From: Brachycybe producta
Lineage: Eukaryota > Arthropoda > Diplopoda > Playtdesmida > Andrognathidae
DNA length: 64,000 bases
Reading direction: 5' to 3'
NCBI GenBank assembly: GCA_036925085.1
Contig: JAUPFP010000008.1
Location: forward strand, 6,407,277-6,471,276
Position 1 is the stretch's first letter, and every line of letters starts with the position of its first letter. The notes below the pieces were generated by a model. It was not told where the DNA came from, did not search any database, and saw nothing but the letters and a program-made list of their open reading frames with translations. A program made the translations under genes and the position numbers. Of this stretch, positions 49,519 to 61,857 are shown piece after piece.

Positions 49519-50325
49519 TAGGGATGGGCCATTCGAATCCTCGAATTCCGCGAATCTTGAAAAATATTCGAGATTCGAGAACTGGAATCTTCGCGCTTTT
49601 TTCGTCTTTCGAATTCTAACCTAAAAAATGTTAAAAACTTTGGTAAAATTAGTTTTAACTCCATTGATGTCCAATAGAAGTGTTTACTAACCAAAAAATA
49701 AACGGCGATTGTTTCAATTTCGGTGTTTTACCCGGATCACCAATGGATCACCTTGTGGCGACACTGAGTGCCACACTAGTTTTTTATTATTAACTAGTGG
49801 GGTAACCCGTCATAAATGACGGGAGCAAAATTCACAGGCAATTGTGCGCATGCGCGACGTTTTTTCCTTTTTTTACTCCTTTCATTTCAATTTCATTCAC
49901 CCCTCACACTTTCCAACCTTTTCCCCTCACCCCTCCCACTTTTCTCTTTCTCTATCTCGCTTTTTACACTTTCCAACCTTTTCTCCTCACCCCCTCCCAC
50001 TTTTCTCTTTCCCCCCCCTTCTACACTTTCCAAAGGAAGAGTTCAACATATAGTTGACCTTGAGAAAAAAAAAACGGTTCATTTATTCAAATTTATATAA
50101 ATTCCGATTTGCTTCAATGGTTTTGTACAGTTGTTACTCCACACACACACATACCTGGGATATTATATATATATAATAATAATTTAATATTTAATATTAT
50201 TCATTTATTTGTATCTTCTTAATGAATAATATAGGATTCTTGTATGAAGGATTCGTGAGATTCGAGGGATTCGAAAACCTTTTAGGATTCGGATTCGAGA
50301 AACTTTAGGATTCGTCCCACCTCTA
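49519..50325. mobile_element. hAT-type element, second copy, interrupted
   Basis: It starts TAGGGATGGGCC and ends CCCACCTCTA, the ends of the element at 34040-34421 in opposite orientation. Flanking 8-mers TTTTTTAC (49511-49518) and ATTTTTAC (50326-50333) match at seven of eight. The 382 base body seen in copy 1 is split by about 380 foreign bases at 49793-50172. Confidence 0.8.
49793..50172. mobile_element. Insertion nested in the hAT copy
   Basis: Comparison with the intact copy at 34040-34421 shows this segment is extra. It begins ACTAGTGGGGTAACCCGTCA with a small hairpin (ACCCGTCATAAATGACGGG), contains three CT-rich tandem units around CACTTTCCAACCTTTTC, and ends in a CA run and TA run. 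The class is unknown. Confidence 0.65.
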
Positions 50326-50331
50326 ATTTTT

Positions 50332-50537
50332 ACAGGCATTTAGAAATCGGGAAGAACATAAGTTGGCTCCGCCCTTTTTATGACGACCGGCAACTTCTAA
50401 TTGGTTTGTTGTGTGGTTCGACGTTGAAAAGGGCGGAGCATGTGAAGTCAGACTACATAACCAACCAATTAGAAGTTGCCGGTCGTCATAAAACGGGCAG
50501 AGCCAACTTATGTTCTTTCCGATTTCTAAATGCCTGT
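50332..50537. mobile_element. MULE-like MITE, 206 bp, copy 2
   Basis: Same length and ends as the copy at 38291-38496 (ACAGGCATTTAGAAATCGG / CCGATTTCTAAATGCCTGT). Flanking 9-mers are CTAATTTTT (50323-50331) and CTAGTTTTT (50538-50546), one mismatch. It landed across the terminus of the hAT copy, so it is the later insertion. Confidence 0.85.
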
Positions 50538-50546
50538 CTAGTTTTT

Positions 50547-52985
50547 ACCATTTTTGTTGTTGTATATAGTCGAAACCAGATGTGTATGCAGTGATTGCCT
50601 ACCATCAGGCGTCCGATTAAATTTGTGCTTTCAAACTTGACTTTTTTTTTGTACATTTATGAATTTATCTTTTAAGATTCGATTATACATACAAAGGCTG
50701 ATAATTATTCTGACCCGATGGAGCGAAACAAATTGACTCTCTTTAAAAAAAAAAGATCTCATTGAAAATATACATAACTAGTTATGAAAGTAGGAAAAAT
50801 CAAACAGACAAAAAAAGGAAGAGAAGATGAAGAAGATGAAAAAAAAAATTGAATAAGCTTTTGTGGTATATAGAGAGGGGGGGGGGGATGGTAAACACAT
50901 GAGAAAAATGATCCGATTTATGTTCTAATTGGTATCAGTTGGGATAACCCTTGCAACGTCTTACATCATAAGAAAATGCTGTCTATCAGATTTAGTTGAT
51001 CATAATGTGGAATCTGTCTTAAATTTTAATTAGCTCGTACTTTTTTTCATCTGTTAATAATGTTCAGCTATTTGAAGAATAAGTAGAGAAGAAAAAAAAA
51101 AACTCTTCATTAAAAGATTCTTCTTTTATGTTTTTCTAAAAAATCATATTTATAGCCTGTTATTGATGTTTTTAGTAAGTAAAAAAAACATTGATTTTTC
51201 AACCTTTTTTTTATAAAGTTTTATAAAATATGTGAATTTTATAATTCATGAACAAATTTCTTTTTAAAAACAAATTGTGGAAATTGATTCAGGTGTTGGA
51301 ATTTGAAAACAGTATTTTTTCTCTCTCTTTGGACACTAATTATTATTTATGGTTAATGATTTCAATTTCAATCAAATTTTAATTTGATTTTTTTTAATAT
51401 TAATAACTATAAAATAAATTCATGAAATAGATTTTTGTTTTAAGCGTAAATTTGTGTTGGATATCATTTTTGTTCTACGTCACAATAATTGTATATTAAT
51501 TATTTTGTTGTTTTTATGCCGAGAAATAAGTTATTGTAGTTTGATTTAATATTTTTTGAATTGATTCAAACAAAAATTTAAATCAAACTATTTTTTTGAA
51601 TTTTTTCAAAAAAAAAAAACTTAAATAAAAATTGAAATTTCATTATTTATAATTAGAAAATGTTATTCAATACATAATGAATGTACTTGCGCAATCAAAA
51701 TTAAGGTTAAATTTGAAAGTGTCTACTTAGTTTTATTTTAAATTAGTTATTATAAAGTTAATAATATACAATTACAGGACATGTTTATACGAACTTGCGT
51801 TGTGTACGCAAAATATTATGTATTTAAATTTTAAATGTAAATTTCAGGGGTTTTGTTCTAATCGGTATTTAAAGCATGATTTAAAATTAAAAAAAAATTA
51901 TAATATTTTTTTAGCTCTGCTTTTATATAAATTATATTACTATAGACTTAATACAACCGGAAATACCTACCCAAAAATTAACCTTTCAACAAATTTTGTA
52001 TTTTTTTATATTTGAAGTTGTAAAATAGAGGATTCTGTAACAAATTTCGGTTGATATACAATTCTCACTTAAACGCTACAGAATATAAGATTCACAAACT
52101 ATAGGACCCAATAGACAATTGTAAAAATTCAAATCATAAATTACCAATTGTCTACGTTTTCTTTTGTGTTCTGTACTAGTAATAAAATTGAATTAAGTTA
52201 GGTTCAGTTGCAGTGAAATTCTTTGAATGAGAAAGAAAGGGGAAAAAAAACTCAGAAATTGACACAAAAAAACTAAGATAAAGAAGACTTTGATATTCTT
52301 GTGTGTCTATTTAACACACAGGTGACACCTTTTAAGATACCTATTGCCATATACTAATACATGTGTAGTATGTATATATATGAGGGTGCCCTTATTTTTG
52401 AGGTTAGTTGCATTCGATGTTTTCGGTTGTTTGGATGGTTGAGTTTTTCCTTTTTTTTTATTTTTCCTTTTTTTTTGTCGACTTTGTCGTCGTGTCTTAT
52501 ATTGGCTGAGAAAATTTCAGGCAGAAGGCAACACCGTGAAATTGCTTTATTCTGCTTTTGCACCACCAGAGATATACAGGGAGGAGGAGGAGGCTTCCCT
52601 CCATTCCTTTTCTCATATATTTCCTCATTTTTTGGTGTGTTTCGTTTTGTTTTACAACCTTCTCAACCTCTACCCTCCTCCTCTACCTACCCTCCTCCTC
52701 ACTCTCCTCAAAGACCGTCTTCTTTATTTCGTGAGCATCTTTAACCCTAACTCATTCAACACTTTTACTGATTTTTCCTTTCCGTTCTTTGTGCTTCCTC
52801 ATTCTTCTCTCAACAATTTCATCTCGGTTAGCTTTTAATACTCCATTCTTTAACCATCAACATTCACGTTCTATGGTTACGGTTATTTTTGGTTGTATTA
52901 TTATTACTTGAACTTACTCTTTAAGGTCCAAATACAAGAAGGAAAATTAGCACTTGAACCCTTAAAACAGCGTTCCAATTTGATT
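50547..52985. other. Non-coding AT-rich stretch
   Basis: Homopolymer and purine-rich runs, and a CT-rich stretch at about 52580-52850. No supported exon; the frames at 52361-52838 owe their length to GGA/TCC repeats. Confidence 0.5.
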
Positions 52986-53314
52986 ATTAAGGTACGAATT
53001 TTTATGCAATGTTAAGCAAATGTTTCTCAATCTGTGGCTCAAGTGTCAATTATGAAGTAACAATCCCGTTTAGATCAACCAACAATTGTTTTTTTTTTCT
53101 CAATCAAAACATCTGTTTATATGCTAGAAGTCTAGTTGACAATTGATAACAACCAGACATCTAGCCTCTAACTAGCTTTTTTGATTAGAAAAAAAGAGCA
53201 TAGTTGCAGTTTCTCTAATGATGATGATGATGATTATTTCACAATTGGCACTTGGGCCACAAATTGAGAAACATTTCCTTAATATTGCATAAAAATCCGA
53301 GCCGTATTCTTAAT
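52986..53314. mobile_element. MITE family A, copy 3
   Basis: AAGGTACGAATTTTTATGC at the left and GCATAAAAATCCGAGCCG at the right, with the inner CAAATGTTTCTCAATCTGTG / CAAATTGAGAAACATTTCC pair. The terminal bases have drifted, so the TTA duplication is not clear. Confidence 0.7.
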
Positions 53315-54542
53315 AAAATATTTTTTGTGTTGAAACTCTGCTTAGAAAGTTCAAGTTGAATTTCTATTGCCGAATTTCATTGATTGAATTTGAATGTTAA
53401 GTTATGTCTCTGTATTGTGTTATGGCATTAATGTTGATATCGGAAATAGGCTCGTATTATACAAGTATAATAATATTATGTGTGTGTTCAAATAAAGGCA
53501 ATTTAGGGTATTTTTATGTTGTCATGCAAACAGAGAGAAAAATGTGTTTTTTGTATGACATATTATGATTATATCGGAAATATATTCGATTGTTTTCCGT
53601 TTAGAAACATAAAAACACGGATAATAATCTGATATGTATGGAATATTAAATATGACATGCATAATTGAATCAGGGGATATATTTAGAAAAAGGATCTTTT
53701 TTTTGTCCTTTTCTTTACTTTCTTTACTTAAAAACGATTACTTGTACTTGACAAGTAATCGTTTTTAAACAAAATTTTGTATCGAATGTTTAAAAATAAT
53801 CAACCCAGTAAAAAGGATTAATTTGTTGTACATTTGAATTCCTGGATTTGATGCATAAAAACTGTTATAAATATATTGTTTGACGGAATTTATACATTTT
53901 TATAATTATGTTCCTATATCAGCTGCAATAATTAGTGATATATTTGGATTTCTGTATGTTGGTTCAATGTATTTTTACTGTTGTACCTCTGTCACAGGTC
54001 TTCACAGCTGCTTGAATAGTAATTTATTAAATTCAACTAGTGAGCTAGTTAAATTATTTTTTTTTATTATTCAAAATCTATCAAATTATTATTACTATCT
54101 CTTCGGTTACGACAGATTATAATTGTTGATCAAATGGATTATTAAAAAAACGTTTGTTGTTTTTGTTTGAGGGGAGGGGGGGGGTCTATGGTTTGAGGGA
54201 GGAGGGCATCATGGGTCGTAGGGTGGGAAACCGTTTGAAAGAATTTTTTTTTAAAGCAGGTGCGTGGGTGGGTAGGTGATTTTTATAAATTGCAAATCAA
54301 TATTGTTCTAAATATATATTTTATTTCAACTGATCCTTAATGTTGTAAATAATGGCTTTTTTTTTTAAAAAAACGTTTCGTTTTCTAAATAAATTGGTTA
54401 TTTTTTTTTTCATGCTCTCTCTCTCTCTCTATTATACGTCTGTCCCCTTTTGAGAATGTGAATTATTAAATGTCAAGTCTGTTTCCGATCTAATGTTAGA
54501 TTTTTAAAATGAAAGTTACTTCATAAGGTTGTGATCTTTTAG

Positions 54543-54610
54543 GTCAATTTCAAAGTGAAGAACCACCTACAAACATGGATATGTGTATTGGTTTCGAATT
54601 ACTGTCTTAG
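54543..54610 (+). CDS. Possible terminal coding exon
   Basis: The acceptor TGATCTTTTAG precedes a phase-1-compatible frame reading QFQSEEPPTNMDMCIGFELL and stopping at TAG. Joined to 41182-41260 and 46896-46919 it would give a 56-residue product. The residue mix is protein-like, but this link is inference and a weak donor (GTGTAT at 54582) could instead carry the transcript on. Confidence 0.2.
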
Positions 54611-54714
54611 ACAAATTCTCCTCCTATTCTCTGCTGCTATTGTTTCTATTATAAAACAATAACGGCAGATTACAATTATCATTAAAATTCTATGATGAAA
54701 CTATCTTATCTTAC

Positions 54715-55365
54715 TTACTTTGAAAAAAATGTCCACAAAGAGCGCTAGCATCGTTCTTCTATTGAGCCCATATACCCGATGTTAAAGAAAAAACGTTAAT
54801 TTTTAAAATACACAGTCCCGACGGCAATATGTTTATTTTTCATATTTAAGTTGTCCAATTTTGATGGTTCAAAGTGCAATGTGCACTTTAAATATATGTT
54901 AATCTAGTGATAGAATGTTAAACTCTATTGAGTACGTGCTCGTAAGCAAAAAAAACATTCACATTTTAGTGAATGTTTTTTTTTTGCTTACGAGCACGTA
55001 CTCAATGGAGTTTAACGCAAAAATACGTAAAAATAATTTAAAAAAAACCACAAGTAAACAACAGTGAAGCCACCACCTTGGTGCACGTGCTGATTTTATT
55101 CTGGTTTTTTAACATTATTTTTACGTATTTTTAAAAAAATAGAAAAACACCACTTTTTGCCATTCTATCACTAGGTGAACATATATTTAAAGTGCACATT
55201 GCACTTTGAACCATCAAAATTCACAACAACTTTAAATATGAAAAACAAACATATTGCCGCCACGACTGTGTATGTTGAAAACTAACGTTTTTTCATTAAC
55301 ATTGGGTTTATTGAGTTCAATAGAAAAACGTTGCCAGCGCTCTTTGTGGAGGTTTTTCAAAGTAA
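54715..55365. mobile_element. Long-palindrome element, 651 bp, with about 205 bp inverted arms
   Basis: The left arm from TTACTTTGAAAAAA through CACAAAGAGCGC to AATCTAGTGATAGAATG is matched in reverse complement from CATTCTATCACTAG to TTTTTCAAAGTAA. Several arm segments (TGGTTCAAAGTGCAATGTGC) are perfect. The centre holds a second hairpin (54917-55016). No coding frame of note; superfamily unknown. Confidence 0.85.
54917..55016. repeat. Near-perfect 100-base hairpin inside the palindrome element
   Basis: The arm GTTAAACTCTATTGAGTACG...GTGCTCGTAAGCAAAAAAAACATTCAC pairs with its reverse complement across the loop ATTTTA; I see a single A/G change in the arm (CTCTATTGAG versus CTCAATGGAG) and one extra T in the T-run. 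Confidence 0.9.
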
Positions 55366-58140
55366 TTTTGCGGTGTAGCCTCTCAAGAAATAAAGTTTTA
55401 ATGATATTTTTACAAATGCTGCTTCGATGCATGCATTTAAATTTGCACAGGTTTAGTAAGTGGGGCAACTGCCATCAAAATTGGTCAAATGGTTACGAAA
55501 AGGAATTAAAGGGAAAGGGTCTTAATTCCATTTTTCTACTTTTGATATTGATTGATACCTGCATGTATGCATGTATTTGGATGCATATTTAATGAAATCA
55601 ATTTATTGATGGAGGAGAGGGATATTTGAGAATTATCATCTAGAAACGAACCAATTTGACCTGTATATAGATTAATTTTATCACAATGGCTGGCTGCATT
55701 TGGAAACTGCTTTAGGGAGGTGTGTGATTGGTTTCCATGTACCATGTCGTACGATTGTGTACAACAATGTTGACAACAATGACTGTCGCGCTTCGTATTT
55801 AATAGTAAAATTCACTTTTAACTTTCATCTTGCATATTGTTAAACAAATCGAAACTTAAGTATTGACAAGAAACGCTTCAAGATGAAAATCAGTGTATGT
55901 GTTTTGCATTGTGGGATTTGTAATGGTAGTGATTACAAATAGTGTCATGTCTATGAAAGTTAACTGTATTGCATTTGTAAAAGGTTTATTTTTTGAAGTG
56001 GGTATTGTTTCAGTATTTGTTAAACATGCTGTAAATATTGACAATAGTATTCTAGAAAGGAGCCTATTTTCTGTATATTGCATGCATGCAGGTGCTTTTT
56101 GTATCTTTATTTTCTATCGGTATTCCTGCTGGCATTTCTATAATAATGATGTTATCATTGGCGATACTAGAGAGTTGAGCAGGTGTTACGCAGCCACAGG
56201 TTGTAAGTCTAACGTATGTATCTTATGTACAAGTATGTCTTAAGACTTATTTTTTCAGGGCAAATATGGATTTTTTTCTTTCTTTCTTCAAGTTCTTCCT
56301 CTTCTGTTCTCTTTTCTTTTGCTTCTGTATCTCTTCTCACTGGTATAAAAAAAAGCATTCATGCATTCATAAAATTTTTGTCTGTATTTTTAGGAGGAGG
56401 AGAGATGATACTCTTTTTTCTTCTTCCCTTACTTGATAAAGGACCCCGTTTTCTTTTTAAATATTTTATTCACAGACATAGGATAGACATATTATATATT
56501 TTGAGTGATGTTATTGTTGCATAAAGGTTGTTTGTTGTTGTTGTTGAGCTATTTCTCTGACCTCCTCCTCCTCCTCCACATCACTCCTAACAACGGCAAA
56601 TAGATGATTGGGATTGGGGTGGAGGTTGATGTTAGTGGTGGTTATGGTGGCTTGCGGGTTTTACGTTTCATTTTCTTCTATATGATTATCTATTTATCAT
56701 GAATATATTGAATGGCATGAATTGCTGAGAAAATAAGTAAATGGAGGCATATATTGTTGACGTCCAATGGGTCATTTGCGTGTTGTGTCCCAATCTTCTC
56801 TAATGTGTGCACGGTGTTTCAAAAGTAATCATTTAATTCGTGTGGATTTCATCAGTATAAAGTTATTTGCAATTGTAGGGAAATCTTGACGATGAGAATC
56901 AGTTTGATTTCAAGTTTTGTCAACATTTTTTTCGCATTAATTTATGCAATATCAAGCACTAATGTTTTTTTTTAAGTTTGCTGCCCAAAGTGTTAATTAT
57001 GAAGTAATCATCATCATTAGAGCAACTGCAATTATGCTTTTTCTAATAAAAAAGGCTTATTAGAGGATAGATGTCTGGTTACTATTATCAAATAGAGTTC
57101 TAGCCTCTTACCAGTGTTTTTGGTTGCAAAAAAAACATAATTGGCTCTTGAACCACAGATTAAGAAACATTTGCTTGACATTGCATAAAAATCCGAGCCT
57201 TAGTGATTATGTGAAGAGAAAAAAAATCTCTTTTATGACTTTTTTTTCTAAGCACAGCACTTAAAGATTAATATGAAAACATCAGATATTAAGTCCAATG
57301 ATTTTATAAATAAATTTGATTGAATTGATTCAATAAATTTTTTTTAGAAATAATAATGAAATGATTGACTGAATTGACAAATTTTGTGACACACTTTGTA
57401 AAAATAAAAGAACGTCGTTGGTTTTGTTTTTCAACATTATTCGGTATATTTTTTGTTTATTTAGAAATAGAAAATTTTTTCCCCCTAAAGATTCCACCTG
57501 GAGCCAATGGTTGGAATAAATTTAATATCATTTGTACAGTTAAATTTGAGGGTTGAAATAGGGAGGAAGAGGAGGCTGTGGGACCATAGAGAGAAAGAAG
57601 ATTTCGGAGGTCGTGGTGAGGATTGTGTTGTTGTTGTTGTTGTTTGTGTTTATATATTTTCGATCGATATTGACGAAAATAGATTAATGTATATATACTG
57701 TAGTTGTAAACTAAAAACGACATTGCCATTATTATTGTGAAGCTTCTTTTTTTTTAGTTTTCTTATTTTTGAGAAAGATGAAAAGAAATCGAAACTGTAG
57801 GGTGGTGGTGGTGGTGGTATTGGCCTTTTTCAATTTGATTGGCTGTTTCTCTCTTTCTTGCTTTTCTTATTTATTTTTCGTTTTTCATTTCAACAGTTTG
57901 GATATTTTTTCTTATATTGAAAGTAAAAAAAAAGCTCAGTAGGAGTCGTATTTATTTCTTTGTTGTTCGAATGTCCGAACTTCTTCTATTTACTGAGTTT
58001 ACTTTGTAAACATGTACAATATCCGCCTCCTTTATACATATTATACAAAGAAAGTGGGCCTAGTTGTCAATAAGTAATATATTTTAACTCTTAGAATTGA
58101 AACTTGTTGTGTTGAAATGGAACTACTTGAAGGTGTCAAT
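55366..58140. other. Non-coding stretch with a MITE family A remnant
   Basis: Contains MITE family A copy 4 (56938-57206). Frames at 55254-55592 and 55893-56243 (up to 116 codons) have no recognisable features, and the first starts inside a transposon arm. Confidence 0.5.
56938..57206. mobile_element. MITE family A, copy 4 (5' end eroded)
   Basis: TTTATGCAATATCAAGCA near the left and GACATTGCATAAAAATCCGAGCC at the right; the middle matches copy 2 closely (TCATCATTAGAGCAACTRCA). Confidence 0.7.
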
Positions 58141-58148
58141 TTAGTTGA

Positions 58149-58275
58149 AAATATATAATAGAGAGTTAATGAAATTTCGTACGAAATTAAATTTAACGAA
58201 ATTTATATTTATAAATATATAAATTTCGTTAAATTTCATTTCGTACGAAATTTCGCTAACTTTTTATTATATATT
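58149..58275. repeat. Palindrome built on TTTCGTACGAAAT
   Basis: AATATATAATAGAGAGTTAATGAAATTTCGTACGAAAT and an inverted partner around TATATTTATAAATATATA. The 10-mer TTCGTACGAA, itself a palindrome, occurs at 58176, 58240, 58425 and 58808. Directly after, two units of about 85 bases (about 58318-58490) repeat GTACTTTTAGTAG...TTAAGTTTAACGAAATTTAT. Confidence 0.75.
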
Positions 58276-58902
58276 ACCAACTAAGTGATTAAGTGATTTC
58301 GTTATCGTTTCGTTTTCGTACTTTTAGTAGAAAGTTAGCAAAGTGCGAAATTAAGTTTAACGAAATTTATATATTTAAATCAAGTGATTTCGTTTTCGTA
58401 CTTTTAGTAGAGAGTTAGCGAAATTTCGTACGAAATTAAGTTTAACGAAATTTATATATTTAAATTAAGTGTTTTCGTTTCGATTTCGTACTTTCAGTTA
58501 GCGAAACAACCCGAAAAAACAAACAAAAAAACGAAAACGTTGTCCATATCCAGTGATTTGTGTGGTTATTTTTGACTAAATAATTTCTGCTAATCGTAGA
58601 TTTGTTAACTTTTATTGTTCTCTACACTTATTATTCTTACCTTAATCAGAAACCTTCCATATATGGGTGGTTATTCCTTTAGAATCGACGACATCTTTTT
58701 TCCATCGAAGCGGTGGAAAAATGACATCGTTTACTAGTTTCTCAAACGGTGTTACAACGCGTCTGCGCATGCGCGTTTATTTCGTTTCTACGAAATTATT
58801 GAATAATTTCGTACGAAATTTTTATTTTTACAACGAAATGAGGCCGAAGTGACGTCAAAATCTATCATTTCGTAAATAAAATAATTTTGTACGAAATTTC
58901 GC

Positions 58903-59085
58903 TAAGACCTTGTTTCCATTGGAATGAAAATTTGAACTTTTTGAAAATTTCAACTGGTGAAAAATAGAACAAATGTGGCCCCCGCCCCATTCGCTAACAT
59001 AGACAAAGGCCACGTGTCTTCTATTCTTCATCAGTTGAAATTTTGGAAAAGTTCAAATTTTCACCTCAATGGAAACAAGGCCTTA
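58903..59085. mobile_element. Palindromic MITE, about 183 bp
   Basis: TAAGACCTTGTTTCCATTGG...AAAATTTGAACTTTTTGAAAATTTCAACTG on the left pairs with CAGTTGAAATTTTGGAAAAGTTCAAATTTTCACCTCAATGGAAACAAGGCCTTA on the right. The GCCTTGTTTCC end resembles Harbinger-type ends, but the flanks do not give a clear 3 bp duplication. Confidence 0.75.
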
Positions 59086-59968
59086 CTCTCTAATATACAG
59101 AGTGTGTGTTAAATTCTTTCAAATATTTGTATTTGTACTTTTATTCTATTTCTATTTCTCTTGTGTGGGGTGGGGTGTGTCCAGATAAATTCCGAATGAA
59201 TTGAAGCAAGAAAGACACGCACAATAGCACAATAGTAATTTGTAATTTTCCAGTTCAAAGACTTTGGTTGTCAGGGTCCTGTTTCGATTAGGGACATTAT
59301 TAATAATGTCAACAAAATTGGACTTATTCTGACCTTGTTCTCTATAATCAACAGTCAATTAATTCATCCCAACATTTTCTCTCTATATAATGTCAATAAT
59401 CAAACAACAACAAAAAAGAGAAAATGTGAACGAATTCAAAATGATTTTCAAATTCAGGTTCAATTTCCGGAATGTTGTCAGTAACATTCTTTGGTATTTT
59501 TCATCTTCAAAAAGCCACTAACTAAAGTATTGATGTGATGTTGGTTGGTCTTGTAGTGGCTTTCTTAAACAAGAAACAAAATTAAACTTAAAAGTTAACC
59601 AGATTACAAACAATTAATTAACAGTAGGCAACAGTGGCGCGTGTCCGCGTATTCGTTACATGAATAAAACCTGTATCTATAGCCATACATTGTATATCTT
59701 TAAAGTACAGTATATACAAGATATTGAACAATATACTCCTTTAATGTCATTATAAGACTAAAACAAATATAGAAACTAAAAGCACCTTTTTTCATGAACA
59801 CAGAACCAGTTTAAAAATGGGTTTTGCGACTCATTTTCAGTATAAAATATTTATGTTAGTCAAACATAAGAAGTACTCGATCGTTTACGCTTTCAGTTGG
59901 TGAATTTACATCCGACAATGATTGTGTGTGCCGTAATTTTATTGGGGAGTATTTTATTGTATGTGTTG

Positions 59969-60142
59969 CTGTCCATCTGCGGAATCAGTCAATCTGCAGA
60001 TTGCCTAGGCAGTCTGCAAAACAACCAACCTGCTACTGAATCTGCAAATTAACATCTAAAAATGTATTTGAACTAACAGTTTGTTGGTTTTTTGATGGTC
60101 ATCTAGGCAATCTGCAGATAGACTGATTTCGCAGATTGACAG
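59969..60142. mobile_element. Palindromic MITE, 174 bp
   Basis: CTGTCCATCTGCGGAATCAG...TCTGCAGATTGCCTAG pairs with CTAGGCAATCTGCAGA...CTGATTTCGCAGATTGACAG. The repeated CTGCAGAT word also occurs inside. No target duplication identified. Confidence 0.75.
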
Positions 60143-61780
60143 TAAAATATTTATAAAAGTAATTTCCTCGAATGTCTAGAAATGTGTTGAGAGTTTTTGT
60201 CTTGTTTTAAAATACAAATAATGAAAGTTCGTCTTCTGAAAAGTTTATTCAGCTTTTTTTTTTCGAAAAATCTGTCCTGGAACTTTATTATGCGTGCAAA
60301 AAAGTGTCAGTTGTAAACGTACCTTTACTGTGTGTGTGTGTGTGTGTGGGGGGGGGGCGGCCTTAGTAGGAGTGACATGTTCTTTTTTTTTTTTTCTTTC
60401 TCTGCTGCTGTTTTGATTTATTGGTTTTAATTCGCCGCAGTCGTGCGAATATTATTATTATTACATTTCGCAGTTTCCAACTTGTGCATATTTTATTCTT
60501 TGCGTGCCAACATTACAATGCACAGTAGTGCGGCATATTTTCTATATACATGTGTGTATATATGATATACCAAGACAATTAATATACAATACATGAGTTT
60601 CCTATTCTTTTTTTTTCTGTTCTGTAAGTTTGTTATTTTTTTTATGGACGCGATCGTCTATCAATCTAATGTGTGTCTATGTTAATACATGTACTACACA
60701 CATTCATATACGCGTAATAACAAAGTAACGGATGAATGCTGTAGAATTTTAGGCTAGATGAAATTTTGCCAAATTAGATGAAATTTCTTCTTTTTATTCT
60801 CTTACAAGTGATATTCAACCTTTTGTTTATTAAGAGCCTCATGAGTCATTATTATTATCATAAGCTACAGTGGCCATTTTCAAGTTGCTTATATTTACTG
60901 CAAGATTCACTGTTATACATGTATATATATATTTTTGCATTAAGTTGTGATTGTCATTGTTATAGTTTTGTCGCATGACTTAAAACTATAACTTATAGAT
61001 TGGAATCGTTTTTTTTTTTTGCAAAACATTCTACAACATCTTTAGCAACATTTGTCTCATTTCTTGTAGTGAATAGTTTGTGGTTGTAAATATTGACATT
61101 GTGATTGCTGCTTTAAGCAGTCAACAAACAAATAAATGAATGTCGGCCATCTTTGTGCCGTTTTGAATTACAAAAAAGGGGGAAAAAAGTGCATGATGAA
61201 GTAATTCGTATTCGACTTATATGTACAGTTGTTTGTACAGTTATATGTACTATAAATATGCAGTATAGCCGAACTTGAATTGCGTGCGTGACAGTACTCA
61301 TTCCTATACATATCATTTCACTTTGTGTAACTACTAAATTATAAAGGCATTTGCTTCTGTCATCCATTACATGATGACCGACTTGTGTGTGTATGTGTGT
61401 GTTGGAAATATAAATAGGACCATCCCCTTAGGCCAATCGCAACTAAAAGGTTCACAAGATTGTGGAGTCTGAGGGAATATGTAAAAAAAAGCTCAGCAAC
61501 TACCGGGTTCCACTAAAACATGGTTGTGAAAATGACATGGTGGTAATTTGTCGGGCCTATGATGTCGTATGATTATGTGTGTATATATATATATATATAT
61601 GTGTGTGTGTCGTGTCGGTTAGGCCCTAAAGGGGATTTTATTGAGTTTTTGTGATAGTGCTTTGATTCTATATCTTGCGTTCTCGTATAACGGTTTTTTT
61701 GATGGGAAAGTGGCCAACTGTTCTGCCCCGATAAGTCATTTTAGCGTTACAACTAAGCTTTTATGCTTTGTGACCAACTG

Positions 61781-61857
<77 letters not shown>

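Noticed and set aside
55254-55592. 112-codon frame on +
   Set aside because: It begins in the arm of the 651 base palindrome element and has no recognised features.
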